Below are positions 50,101-62,399 of a DNA stretch of 64,000 nucleotides, one piece after another (positions within the stretch are counted from its first letter, which is position 1; each line of letters opens with the position of its first letter). Under the pieces are notes generated by a model. It worked only from the letters and a program-made list of their open reading frames with translations, did no database searches and was not told the DNA's origin. Source of the stretch: Pontederia crassipes (Eukaryota > Streptophyta > Magnoliopsida > Commelinales > Pontederiaceae); the NCBI GenBank assembly GCA_030549335.1, contig JAUKPH010000018.1, positions 7,068,001 to 7,132,000 on the forward strand, given 5' to 3'. The translations under genes were made by a program, and so were the position numbers.

Positions 50101-50990
50101 AGAGTATGGTGCAAAGCTATAAGTTATAGATACTTATTACAACCTTTCGGTGTCCTAAGAGGTGATAGATCTTTAGAACTTTAACTCTATTTCAAACCGA
50201 AGTTGAACCGTTACAATCAAAGATAACGCTCTTGGGGATTAAAGTCTTAGAGTTGGGTTCAAAGCTATAAGTTATAGATACTTATTACAACCTTTGGGTG
50301 TCCTAAGAGGAGATAGATCTTTAGAACTTTAAATCTATTTCAAACCGAAGTTGAACCGTTACAATCAAAGATAACGATCTTGGGGATTAGAGTCGTAGAG
50401 TAAGGTGCAAAGCTATAAGTTATAGATACTTATTACAACCTTTGGGTGCCCTAAGAGGTGATAGATCTTTAGAACTTTAACTCTATTTCAAGCCGAAGTT
50501 GAACCGTTACAATCAAAGATAACGCTCTTGGGGATTAGAGTCTTAGAGTAAGGTGCAAAGCTATAAGTTATAGATACTTATTACAACCTTTGGGTGTCCT
50601 AAGAGGTGATAGTTCTTTAGAACTTTACCTCTATTTCATTCCGAAGTTGAACCGTTATAATCAAAGATAACGCTCTTGGGGATTAGAGTCTTAGAGTTGG
50701 GTTCAAAGCTATAAGTTATAGATACTTATTACAACCTTTGGGTGTCCTAAGAGGTGATAGATCTTTAGAACTTTGACTCTATTTCAAACCGAAGTTGAAC
50801 CGTTACAATCAAAGATAACGCTCTAGGGGATTTGAGTCTTAGAGTAAGGTGCAAAGCTATAAGTTATAGATACTTATTACAACCTTTGGGTGCCCTAAGA
50901 GGTGATAGTTCTTTAGAATTTAACTCCATTTCAATCCGAAGTTGAACCGTTATAATCAAAGATAACGCTCTTGGGATTAGAGTCTTAGAG
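38172..50990 (+). repeat. 27-monomer higher-order block, three copies (about 4,036 bp)
   Basis: Block limits are taken at an odd junction where TATAGATACT runs directly into TAGAGTCTTTGAATTGG: 38168, 43241 and 47277. Blocks: 38172-43244 (enlarged by the 7-mer expansion), 43245-47280, and 47281 to about 50990, which ends without the junction. AGAGTCGTAA at 39801, 43838 and 47874 confirms the 4,036-4,037 bp spacing. 4,036 equals 27 monomers plus a 43-bp partial monomer, less about 3 bp. The second block lacks one monomer near 45.2 kb and has a foreign patch near 45.95-46.14 kb. Confidence 0.88.
38386..40850 (+). repeat. 7-monomer tandem block, two full copies and one partial (1,036 bp)
   Basis: AGAGTTGATA recurs at 38386, 39422 and 40457, and AGGCGCAAAG at 38631 and 39667. 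The period is 1,036 bp (7 monomers), one base shorter in the second interval because of GTCGTAAGTAAGG at 39805. The third copy diverges after about 40.85 kb. This inner expansion explains why the first 27-mer block is about 1,037 bp longer than the next. Confidence 0.85.
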
Positions 50991-53240
50991 TTGGGTTCAA
51001 AGCTATAAGTTATAGATACTTATTACAACCTTTGGGTGTCCTAAGAGGGGATAGATCTTTAGAACTTTAAATCTATTTCAAACCGAAGTTGAACCGTTAC
51101 AAACAAAGATAATGCTCTTGGGGATTAGAGTCTTAGAGTAAGGCGCAAAGTTATAAGTTATAGATACTTATTACAACCTTTGGGTGCCCTAAGAGGTGAT
51201 AGATCTTTAGAACTTTAGCTCTATTTCAAACCGAAGTTGAACCGTTACAATCAAAGATAACGCTCTTGGGGATTAGAGTCTTAGAGTAAGGTGCAAAGCT
51301 ATAAGTTATACATACTTATTACAACCTTTGGGTGCCCTAAGAGGTGATAGATCTTTAGAACTTTAACTCTATTTCAAACCGAAGTTGAACCGTTACAATC
51401 AAAGATTACGCTCTTGGGGATTAGAGTCTTAGAGTAAGGTGCAAGGCTATAAGTTATAGATACTTATTGCAACCTTTGGGTGCCCTAAGAGGTGATAGAT
51501 CTTTAGAACTTTAACTCTATTTCAAACCAAAGTTGAACCGTTACAATCAAAGATAACGATCTTGGGGATTAGAGTCTTAGAGTTGGGTTCAAAGCCATAA
51601 GTTATAGATACTTATTACATCCTTTGGGTGTCCTAAGTGGTGATAGATCTTTAGAACTTTGACTCTATTTCAAACCGAAGTTCAACCGTTACAATCAAAG
51701 ATAACGCTCTTGGGGATTTGAGTCATAGAGTAAGGTGCAAAGCTATAAGTTATAGATACTTATTACAACCATTGGGTGTCCTAAGAGGTGATAGTTCTTT
51801 AAAACTTTAACTCTATTTCAATCCGAAGTTGAACCGTTATAATCATAGATAACGCTCTTGGGGATTAGAGTCTTAGAGTTGGGTTCAAAGCTATAAGTTA
51901 TAGATACTTATTACAACCTTTGGGTGTCCTAAGTGGAGATAGATCTTTAGAACTTTAAATCTATTTCAAACCGAAGTTGAACCGTTACAATCAAAGATAA
52001 CGCTCTTGGGGATTATAGTCTTAGAGTAAGGTGCAAAGCTATAAGTTATAGATACTTATTACAACCTTTGGGTGTCCTAAGAGGTGATAGATCTTTAGAA
52101 CTTTAACTCTATTTCAAACCGAAGTTGAACCGTTACAATCAAAGATAACGCTCTTGGGGATTAGAGTCTTACAGTTGGGTTCAAAGCTATAAGTTATAGA
52201 TACTTATTACAACCTTTGGGTGTCCTAAGAGGAGATAGATCTTTAGAACTTTAAATCTATTTCAAACCGAAGTTGAACCGTTACAATCAAAGATAACGAT
52301 CTTGGGGATTAGAGTCGTAGAGTAAGGTGCAAAGCTATAAGTTATAGATACTTATTACAACCTTTGGGTGCCCTAAGAGGTGATAGATCTTTAGAACTTT
52401 AACTCTATTTCAAGCCGAAGTTGAACCGTTACAATCAAAGATAACGCTCTTGGGGATTAGAGTCTTAGAGTAAGGTGCAAAGCTATAAGTTATAGATACT
52501 TATTACAACCTTTGGGTGTCCTAAGAGGTGATAGTTCTTTAGAACTTTAACTCTATTTCAATCCGAAGTTGAACCGTTATAATCAAAGATAACGCTCTTG
52601 GGGATTAGAGTCTTAGAGTTGGGTTCAAAGCTATAAGTTATAGATACTTATTACAACCTTTGGGTGTCCTAAGAGGTGATAGATCTTTAGAACTTTGACT
52701 CTATTTCAAACCGAAGTTGAACCGTTACAATCAAAGATAACGCTCTTGGGGATTAGAGTCTTAGAGTAAGGTGCAAAGCTATAAGTTATAGATACTTATT
52801 ACAACCTTTGGGTGCCCTAAGAGGTGATAGATCTTTAGAACTTTAACTCTATTTCAAACCGAAGTTGAACCGTTACAATCAAAGATAACGCTCTTGGGGA
52901 TTAGAGTCTTAGAGTTGGGTTCAAAGCTATAAGTTATAGAAACTTATTACAACCTTTGAGTGTCCTAAGAGGTGATAGATCTTTAGAACTTTAAATCTAT
53001 TTCAAACCGAAGTTGAACCGTTACAATCAAAGATAACGCTCTTGGGGATTTGAGTCTTAGAGTAAGGTGCAAAGCTATAAGTTATAGATACTTATTACAA
53101 CCATTGGGTGTCCTAAGAGGTGATAGTTCTTTAAAACTTTAACTCTATTTCAATCCGAAGTTGAACCGTTATAATTAAAGATAACGCTCTTGGGGATTAG
53201 AGTCTTAAAGTTGGGTTCAAAGCTATAAGTTATAGATAAT

Positions 53241-56200
53241 TATTACAACCTTTGGGTGTCCTAAGTGGAGATAGATCTTTAGAACTTTAAATCTATTTCA
53301 AACCGAAGTTGAACCGTTACAATCAAAGATAACGCTCTTGGGGATTATAGTCTTAGAGTAAGGTGCAAAGCTATAAGTTATAGATACTTATTACAACCTT
53401 TGGGTGTCCTAAGAGGTGATAGATCTTTAGAACTTTAACTCTATTTCAAACCGAAGTTGAACCGTTACAATCAAAGATAACGCTCTTGGGGATTAGAGTC
53501 TTAGAGTTGGGTTCAAAGCTATAAGTTATAGATACTTATTACAACCTTTGGGTGTCCTAAGAGGAGATAGATCTTTAGAACTTTAAATCTATTTCAAACC
53601 GAAGTTGAACCGTTACAATCAAAGATAACGATCTTGGGGATTAGAGTCGTAGAGTAAGGTGCAAAGCTATAAGTTATAGATACTTATTACAACCTTTGGG
53701 TGCCCTAAGAGGTGATAGATCTTTATAACTTTAACTCTATTTCAAGCCGAAGTTGAACCGTTACAATCAAAGATAACGCTCTTGGGGATTAGAGTCTTAG
53801 AGTAAAGTGCAAAGCTATAAGTTATAGATACTTATTACGACCTTTGGGTGCCCTATGAGGTGATAGATCTTTAGAACTTTAACTCTATTTCAAACCGAAG
53901 TTGAACCGTTACAATCAAAGATAACGCTCTTGGGGGTTAGAGTCTTAGAGTTGGGTTCAAAGCTATATGTTATAGATACTTATTACAACCTTTGGGTGTC
54001 CTAAGAGGTGATAGATCTTTACAACTTTAAATCTATTTCAAACCGAAGTTGAACCGTTACAATCAAAGATAACGCTCTTGGGGATTTGAGTCTTAGAGTA
54101 AGGTGCAAAGCTATAAGTTATAGATACTTATTACAACCTTTGGGTGCCCTAAGAGGTGATAGATCTTTAGAACTTTAACTCTATTTCAAGCCGAAGTTGA
54201 ACCGTTACAATCAAAGATAACGCTCTTGGGGATTAGAGTCTTAGAGTTGGGTTCAAAGCTATAAATTATAGATACTTATTACAACCTTTGGGTTTCCTAA
54301 GAGGAGATAGATCTTTAGAACTTTAAATCTATTTCAAACCGAAGTTGAACCGTTACAAACAAAGATAATGCTCTTGGGGATTAGAGTCTTAGAGTAACGT
54401 GCAAAGCTATAAGTTATAGATACTTATTACAACCTTTGGGTGTCCTAAGAGGTGATAGTTCTTTAGAACTTTAACTCTATTTCAATCCGAAGTTGAACCG
54501 TTATAATCAAAGATAACGCTCTTGGGGATTAGTGTCTTAGAGTTGGGTTCAAAGCTATAAGTTATAGATACTTATTACAACCTTTGGGGGTCCTAACAGG
54601 TGATAGATCATTAGAACTTTGACTCTATTTCAAACCGAAGTTGAACCGTTACAATCAAAGATAACGCTCTTGGGGATTTGAGTCTTAGAGTAAGGTGCAA
54701 AGCTATAAGTTATAGATACTTATTACAACCTTTGGGTGTCCTAAGTGGAGATAGATCTTTAGAACTTTAAATCTATTTCAAACCGAAGTTGAACCGTTAC
54801 AATCAAAGATAACGCTCTTGGGGATTATAGTCTTAGAGTAAGGTGCAAAGCTATAAGTTATAGATACTTATTACAACCTTTGGGTGTCCTAAGAGGTGAT
54901 AGATCTTTAGAACTTTAACTCTATTTCAAACCGAAGTTGAACCGTTACAATCAAAGATAACGCTCTTGGGGATTAGAGTCTTAGAGTTGGGTTCAAAGCT
55001 ATAAGTTATAGATACTTATTACAACCTTTGGGTGTCCTAAGAGGAGATAGATCTTTAGAACTTTAAATCTATTTCAAACCGAAGTTGAACCGTTACAATC
55101 AAAGATAACGATCTTGGGGATTAGAGTCGTAGAGTAAGGTGCAAAGCTATAAGTTATAGATACTTATTACAACCTTTGGGTGCCCTAAGAGGTGATAGAT
55201 CTTTATAACTTTAACTCTATTTCAAGCCGAAGTTGAACCGTTACAATCAAAGATAACGCTCTTGGGGATTAGAGTCTTAGAGTAAAGTGCAAAGCTATAA
55301 GTTATAGATACTTATTACGACCTTTGGGTGCCCTATGAGGTGATAGATCTTTAGAACTTTAACTCTATTTCAAACCGAAGTTGAACCGTTACAATCAAAG
55401 ATAACGCTCTTGGGGGTTAGAGTCTTAGAGTTGGGTTCAAAGCTATATGTTATAGATACTTATTACAACCTTTGGGTGTCCTAAGAGGTGATAGATCTTT
55501 ACAACTTTAAATCTATTTCAAACCGAAGTTGAACCGTTACAATCAAAGATAACGCTCTTGGGGATTTGAGTCTTAGAGTAAGGTGCAAAGCTATAAGTTA
55601 TAGATACTTATTACAACCTTTGGGTGCCCTAAGAGGTGATAGATCTTTAGAACTTTAACTCTATTTCAAGCCGAAGTTGAACCGTTACAATCAAAGATAA
55701 CGCTCTTGGGGATTAGAGTCTTAGAGTTGGGTTCAAAGCTATAAATTATAGATACTTATTACAACCTTTGGGTTTCCTAAGAGGAGATAGATCTTTAGAA
55801 CTTTAAATCTATTTCAAACCGAAGTTGAACCGTTACAAACAAAGATAATGCTCTTGGGGATTAGAGTCTTAGAGTAACGTGCAAAGCTATAAGTTATAGA
55901 TACTTATTACAACCTTTGGGTGCCCTAAGAGGTGATAGATCTTTAGAACTTTAACTCTATTTCAAGCCGAAGTTGAACCGTTACAATCAAAGATAACGCT
56001 CTTGGGGATTAGAGTCTTAGAATTGGGTTCAAAGCTATAAATTATAGATACTTATTACAACCTTTGGGTTTCCTAAGAGGAGATAGATCTTTAGAACTTT
56101 AAATCTATTTCAAACCGAAGTTGAACCGTTACAAACAAAGATAATGCTCTTGGGGATTAGAGTCTTAGAGTAACGTGCAAAGCTATAAGTTATAGATACT

Positions 56201-56495
56201 TATTACAACCTTTGGGTGTCCTAAGAGGTGATAGTTCTTTAGAACTTTAACTCTATTTCAATCCGAAGTTGAACCGTTATAATCAAAGATAACGCTCTTG
56301 GGGATTAGTGTCTTAGAGTTGGGTTCAAAGCTATAAGTTATAGATACTTATTACAACCTTTGGGGGTCCTAACAGGTGATAGATCATTAGAACTTTGACT
56401 CTATTTCAAACCGAAGTTGAACCGTTACAATCAAAGATAACGCTCTTGGGGATTTGAGTCTTAGAGTAAGGTGCAAAGCTATAAGTTATAGATAC
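53241..56495 (+). repeat. 10-monomer tandem block (1,480 bp) with nested dimer duplication
   Basis: CTAAGTGGAG at 53261 and 54741, CTTTATAACT at 53721 and 55201, and CTTATTACGA at 53831 and 55311 are each exactly 1,480 bp apart. In the second copy a 296-bp dimer is duplicated (GGTTTCCTAA at 55771 and 56067), after which the spacing becomes about 12 monomers. A related run with CTTTATAACT at 62448 shows that the block, or part of it, recurs at about 62.4-64.0 kb. Confidence 0.85.
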
Positions 56496-59400
56496 TTATT
56501 ACAACCTTTGGGTGTCCTAAGAGGTGATAGTTCTTTAGAACTTTAACTCTATTTCAATCCGAAGTTGAACCGTTATAATCAAAGATAACGCTCTTGGGGA
56601 TTAGTGTCTTAGAGTTGGGTTCAAAGCTATAAGTTATAGATACTTATTACAACCTTTGGGGGTCCTAAGAGGTGATAGATCATTAGAACTTTGACTCTAT
56701 TTCAAACCGAAGTTGAACCGTTACAATCAAAGATAACGCTCTTGGGGATTTGAGTCTTAGAGTAAGGTGCAAAGCTATAAGTTATAGATACTTATTACAA
56801 CCTTTGGGTGCCCTAAGAGGTGATAGATCTTTAGAACTTTAACTCTATTTCAATCCGAAGTTGAACCGTTACAATAAAAGATAACGCTCTTGGGGATTAG
56901 AGTCTTAGGGTTAGGTTCAAAGCTATAAGTTATAGATACTTATTACAACCTTTGGGTGTCCTAAGATGTGATAGATCTTTAGAACATTCACTCTATTTCA
57001 ATCCGAAGTTGAACCGTTATAATCAAAGATAACGCTCTTGGGGATTAGAGTCTTAGGGTTTGGTTCAAAGCTATAAGTTATAGATACTTATTACAACCTT
57101 TGGGTGTCCTAAGATGTGATAGATCTTTAGAACTTTCACTCTATTTCAATCTGAAGTTGAACCGTTATAATCAAAGATAACGCTCTTGGGGATTAGAGTC
57201 TTAGAGTAAGGTGCAAAGCTATAAGTTATAGATACTTATTACAACCATTGGGTGTCCTAAGAGGTGATAGTTCTTTAAAACTTTAACTCTATTTCAATCC
57301 GAAGTTGAACCGTTATAATCAAAGATAACGCTCTTGGGGATTAGAGTCTTAGAGTTGGGTTCAAAGCTCTAAGTTATAGATACTTATTACAACCTTTGGG
57401 TGTCCTAAGTGGAGATAGATCTTTAGAACTTTAAATCTATTTCAAACCGAAGTTGAACCGTTACAATCAAAGATAACGCTCTTGGGGATTATAGTCTTAG
57501 AGTAAGGTGCAAAGCTATAAGTTATAGATACTTATTACAACCTTTCGGTGTCATAAGAGGTGATAGATCTTTAGAACTTTAACTCTATTTCAAACCGAAG
57601 TTGAACCGTTACAATCAAAGATAACGCTCTTGGGGATTAAAGTCTTAGAGTTGGGTTCAAAGCTATAAGTTATAGATACTTCAACCTTTGGGTGTCCTAA
57701 GAGGAGATAGATCTTTAGAACTTTAAATCTATTTCAAACCGAAGTTGAACCGTTACAATCAAAGATAACGATCTTGGGGATTAGAGTCGTAGAGTAAGGT
57801 GCAAAGCTATAAGTTATAGATACTTATTACAACCTTTGGGTGCCCTAAGAGGTGATAGATCTTTAGAACTTTAACTCTATTTCAAGCCGAAGTTGAACCG
57901 TTACAATCAAAGATAACGCTCTTGGGGATTAGAGTCTTAGGGTTAGGTTCAAAGCTATAAGTTATAGATACTTATTACAACCTTTCGGTGTCCTAAGAGG
58001 TGATAGTTCTTTAGAACTTTACCTCTATTTCAATCCGAAGTTGAACCGTTATAATCAAAGATAACGCTCTTGGGGATTAGAGTCTTAGAGTTGGGTTCAA
58101 AGCTATAAGTTATAGATACTTATTACAACCTTTGGGTGTCCTAAGAGGTGATAGATCTTTAGAACTTTGACTCTATTTCAAACCGAAGTTGAACCGTTAC
58201 AATCAAAGATAACGCTCTAGGGGATTTGAGTCTAAGAGTAAGGTGCAAAGCTATAAGTTATAGATACTTATTACAACCTTTGGGTGCCCTAAGAGGTGAT
58301 AGTTCTTTAGAATTTTAACTCCATTTCAATCCGAAGTTGAACCGTTATAATCAAAGATAACGCTCTTGGGATTAGAGTCTTTGAATTGGGTTCAAAGCTA
58401 TAAGTAATAGATACTTATTACAACCTTTGGGTGTCCTAAGAGGTGATAGTTCTTTAGAACTTTAACTCTATTTCAATCCGAAGTTGAACCGTTATAATCA
58501 AAGATAACGCTCTTGGGGATTAGAGTCTTAGAGTTGGGTTCAAAGCTATAAGTTATAGATACTTATTACATCCTTTGGGTGTCTTAAGAGGTGATAGATC
58601 TTTAGAACTTTGACTCTATTTCAAACCGAAGTTGAACCGTTACAATCAAAGATAACGCTCTTGGGGATTTGAGTCTTAGAGTAAGGTGCAAAGCTATAAG
58701 TTATAGATACTTATTACAACCTTTGGGTGCCCTAAGAGTTGATAGATCTTTAGAACTTTAACTCTATTTCAAACCGAAGTTGAACCGTTACAATCAAAGA
58801 TAACGCTCTTGGGGATTAGAGTCTTAGAGTTGGGTTCAAAGCCATAAGTTATAGATACTTATTACATCCTTTGGGTGTCCTAAGTGGTGATAGATCTTTA
58901 GAACTTTGACTCTATTTCAAACCGAAGTTGAACCGTTACAAACAAAGATAACGCTCTTGGGGATTAAAGTCTTAGAGTTGGGTTCAAAGCTATAAGTTAT
59001 AGATACTTATTACAACCTTTGGGTGTCCTAAGAGGAGATAGATCTTTAGAACTTTAAATCTATTTCAAACCGAAGTTGAACTGTTACAATCAACGATAAC
59101 GCTCTTGGGGATTAGAGTCTTAGAGTTGGGTTCAAAGCTATAAGTTATAGATACTTATTACAACCTTTGGGTGTCCTAAGAGGAGATAGATCTTTAGAAC
59201 TTTGACTCTATTTCAAACCGAAGTTGAACCGTTATAATCAAAGATAACGCTCTTGGGGATTAGAGTCTTAGAGTTGGGTTCAAAGCTATAAGTTATAGAT
59301 ACTAATTACATCCTTTGGGTGTCCTAAGAGGTGATAGATCTTTAGAACTTTGACTCTATTTCAAACCGAAGTTGAACCGTTACAATCAAAGATAACGCTC

Positions 59401-62399
59401 TTGGGGATTTGAGTCTTAGAGTAAGGTGCAAAGCTATAAGTTATAGATACTTATTACAACCTTTGGGTGCCCTAAGAGTTGATAGATCTTTAGAACTTTA
59501 ACTCTATTTCAAACCGAAGCTGAACCGTTACAATCAAAGATAACGCTCTTGGGGATTAGAGTCTTAGAGTAGGGTTCAAAGCTATAAGTTATAGATACTT
59601 ATTACAACCTTTGGGTGTCCTAAGAGGTGATAGATCTTTAGAAATTTAACTCTATTTCAAACCGAAGTTGAACCGTTACAATCAAAGATAACGCTCTTGG
59701 GGATTAGAGTCTTAGAGTAAGGTGCAAAGCTATAAGTTATAGATACTTATTACAACCTTTGGGTGCCCTAAGAGGAGATAGATCTTTAGAACTTTAAATC
59801 TATTTCAAACCGAAGTTGAACCGTTACAAACAAAGATAATGCTCTTGGGGATTAGAGTCTTAGAGTAAGGCGCAAAGTTATAAGTTATAGATACTTATTA
59901 CAACCTTTGGGTGCCCTAAGAGGTGATAGATCTTTAGAACTTTAGCTCTATTTCAAACCGAAGTTGAACCGTTACAATCAAAGATAACGCTCTTGGGGAT
60001 TAGAGTCTTAGAGTAAGGTGCAAAGCTATAAGTTATAGATACTTATTACAACCTTTGGGTGCCCTAAGAGGTGATAGATCTTTAGAACTTTAACTCTATT
60101 TCAAACCGAAGTTGAACCGTTACAATCAAAGATAACGCTCTTGGGGATTAGAGTCTTAGAGTAAGGTGCAAAGCTATAAGTTATAGATACTTATTGCAAC
60201 CTTTGGGTGCCCTAAGAGGTGATAGATCTTTAGAACTTTAACTCTATTTCAAAGCAAAGTTGAACCGTTACAATCAAAGATAACGCTCTTGGGGATTAGA
60301 GTCTTAGAGTTGGGTTCAAAGCCATAAGTTATAGATACTTATTACATCCTTTGGGTGTCCTAAGTGGTGATAGATCTTTAGAACTTTGACTCTATTTCAA
60401 ACCGAAGTTCAACCGTTACAATCAAAGATAACGCTCTTGGGGATTTGAGTCATAGAGTAAGGTGCAAAGCTATAAGTTATAGATACTTATTACAACCATT
60501 GGGTGTCCTAAGAGGTGATAGTTCTTTAAAACTTTAACTCTATTTCAATCCGAAGTTGAACCGTTATAATCAAAGATAACGCTCTTGGGGATTAGAGTCT
60601 TAGAGTTGGGTTCAAAGCTATAAGTTATAGATACTTATTACAACCTTTGGGTGTCCTAAGTGGAGATAGATCTTTAGAACTTTAAATCTATTTCAAACCG
60701 AAGTTGAACCGTTACATTCAAAGATAACGCTCTTGGGGATTTGAGTCTTAGAGTAAGGTGCAAAGCTATAAGCTATAGATACTTATTACAACCTTTGGGT
60801 GTCCTAAGAACTGAAAGATCTTTAGAACTTTAACTTTATTTCAAACCGAAGTTGAACCATTACAATCAAAGATAACGCTCTTGGGGATTAGAGTCTTAGA
60901 GTTGGGTTCAAAGCTATAAGTTATAGATACTTATTACAACCTTTGGGTGTCCTAAGAGGAGATAGATCTTAAGAACTTTAACTCTATTTCTATCCGAAGT
61001 TGAACCGTTACAATAAAAGATAACGCTCTTGGGGATTAGAGTCTTAGGGTTAGGTTCAAAGCTATAAGTTATAGATACTTATTACAACCTTTGGGTGTCC
61101 TAAGATGTGATAGATCTTTAGAACTTTCACTCTATTTCAATCCGAAGTTGAACCGTTACAATCAATGATAACGCTCTTGGGGATTAGAGTCTTAGAGTTG
61201 GGTTCAAAGCTATAAGTTATAGATACTTATTACAACCTTTGGGTGTCCTAAGAGGAGATAGATCTTTAGAACTTTAGCTCTATTTCAAACCGAAGTTGAA
61301 CCGTTTCAATCAAAGATAACGCTCTTGGGGATTAGAGTCTTAGAGTAAGGTGCAAAGCTATAAGTTATAGATACTTATTACAAACTTTGGGTGCCCTAAG
61401 AGGTGATAGATCTTTAGAACTTTAACTCTATTTCAAACCGAAGTTGAACCGTTACAATCAAAGATAACGCTCTTGGGGATTTGAGTCTTAGAGTAAGGTG
61501 CAAAGCTATAAGTTATAGATACTTATTACAACCTTTGGTTGCCCTAAGAGGTGATAGATCTTTAGAACTTTAACGCTATTTCAAGCCGATGTTGAACCGT
61601 TACAATCAAAGATAACGCTCTTGGGGATTAGAGTCTTAGAGTTGGGTTCAAAGCCATAAGTTATAGATACTTATTACAACCTTTGGGTGTCCTAAGAGGA
61701 GATAGATCTTTAGAACTTTAAATCTATTTCAAACCGAAGTTGAACCGTTACAAACAAAGATAATGCTCTTGGGGATTAGAGTCTTAGAGTAAGGTGCAAA
61801 GCTATAAGTTATAGACACTTATTACAACCTTTTGGTGTCCTAAGAGGTGATAGTTCTTTAGAACTTTAACTCTATTTCAATCCGAAGTTGAACCGTTATA
61901 ATCAAAGATAACGCTCTTGGGGATTAGAGTCTTAGAGTTGGGTTCAAAGCTATAAGTTATAGATAGTTATTACAACCTTTGGGTGTCCTAAGTCGAGATA
62001 GATCTTTAGAACTTTAAATCTATTTCAAACCGAAGTTGAACCGTTACAATCAAAGATAACGCTCTTGGGGATTATAGTCTTAGAGTAAGGTGCAAAGCTA
62101 TAAGTTATAGATACTTATTACAACCGTTGGGTGTCCTAAGAGGTGATAGATCTTTAGAACTTTAACTCTATTTCAAACCGAAGTTGAACCGTTACAATCA
62201 AAGATAACGCTCTTGGGGATTAGAGTCTTAGAGTTGGGTTCAAAGCTATAAGTTATAGATACTTATTACAATCTTTGGGTGTCCTAAGAGGAGATAGATC
62301 TTTAGAACTTTAAATCTATTTCAAACCGAAGTTGAACCGTTACAATCAAAGATAACGATCTTGGGGATTAGAGTCGTAGAGTAAGGTGCAAAGCTATAA

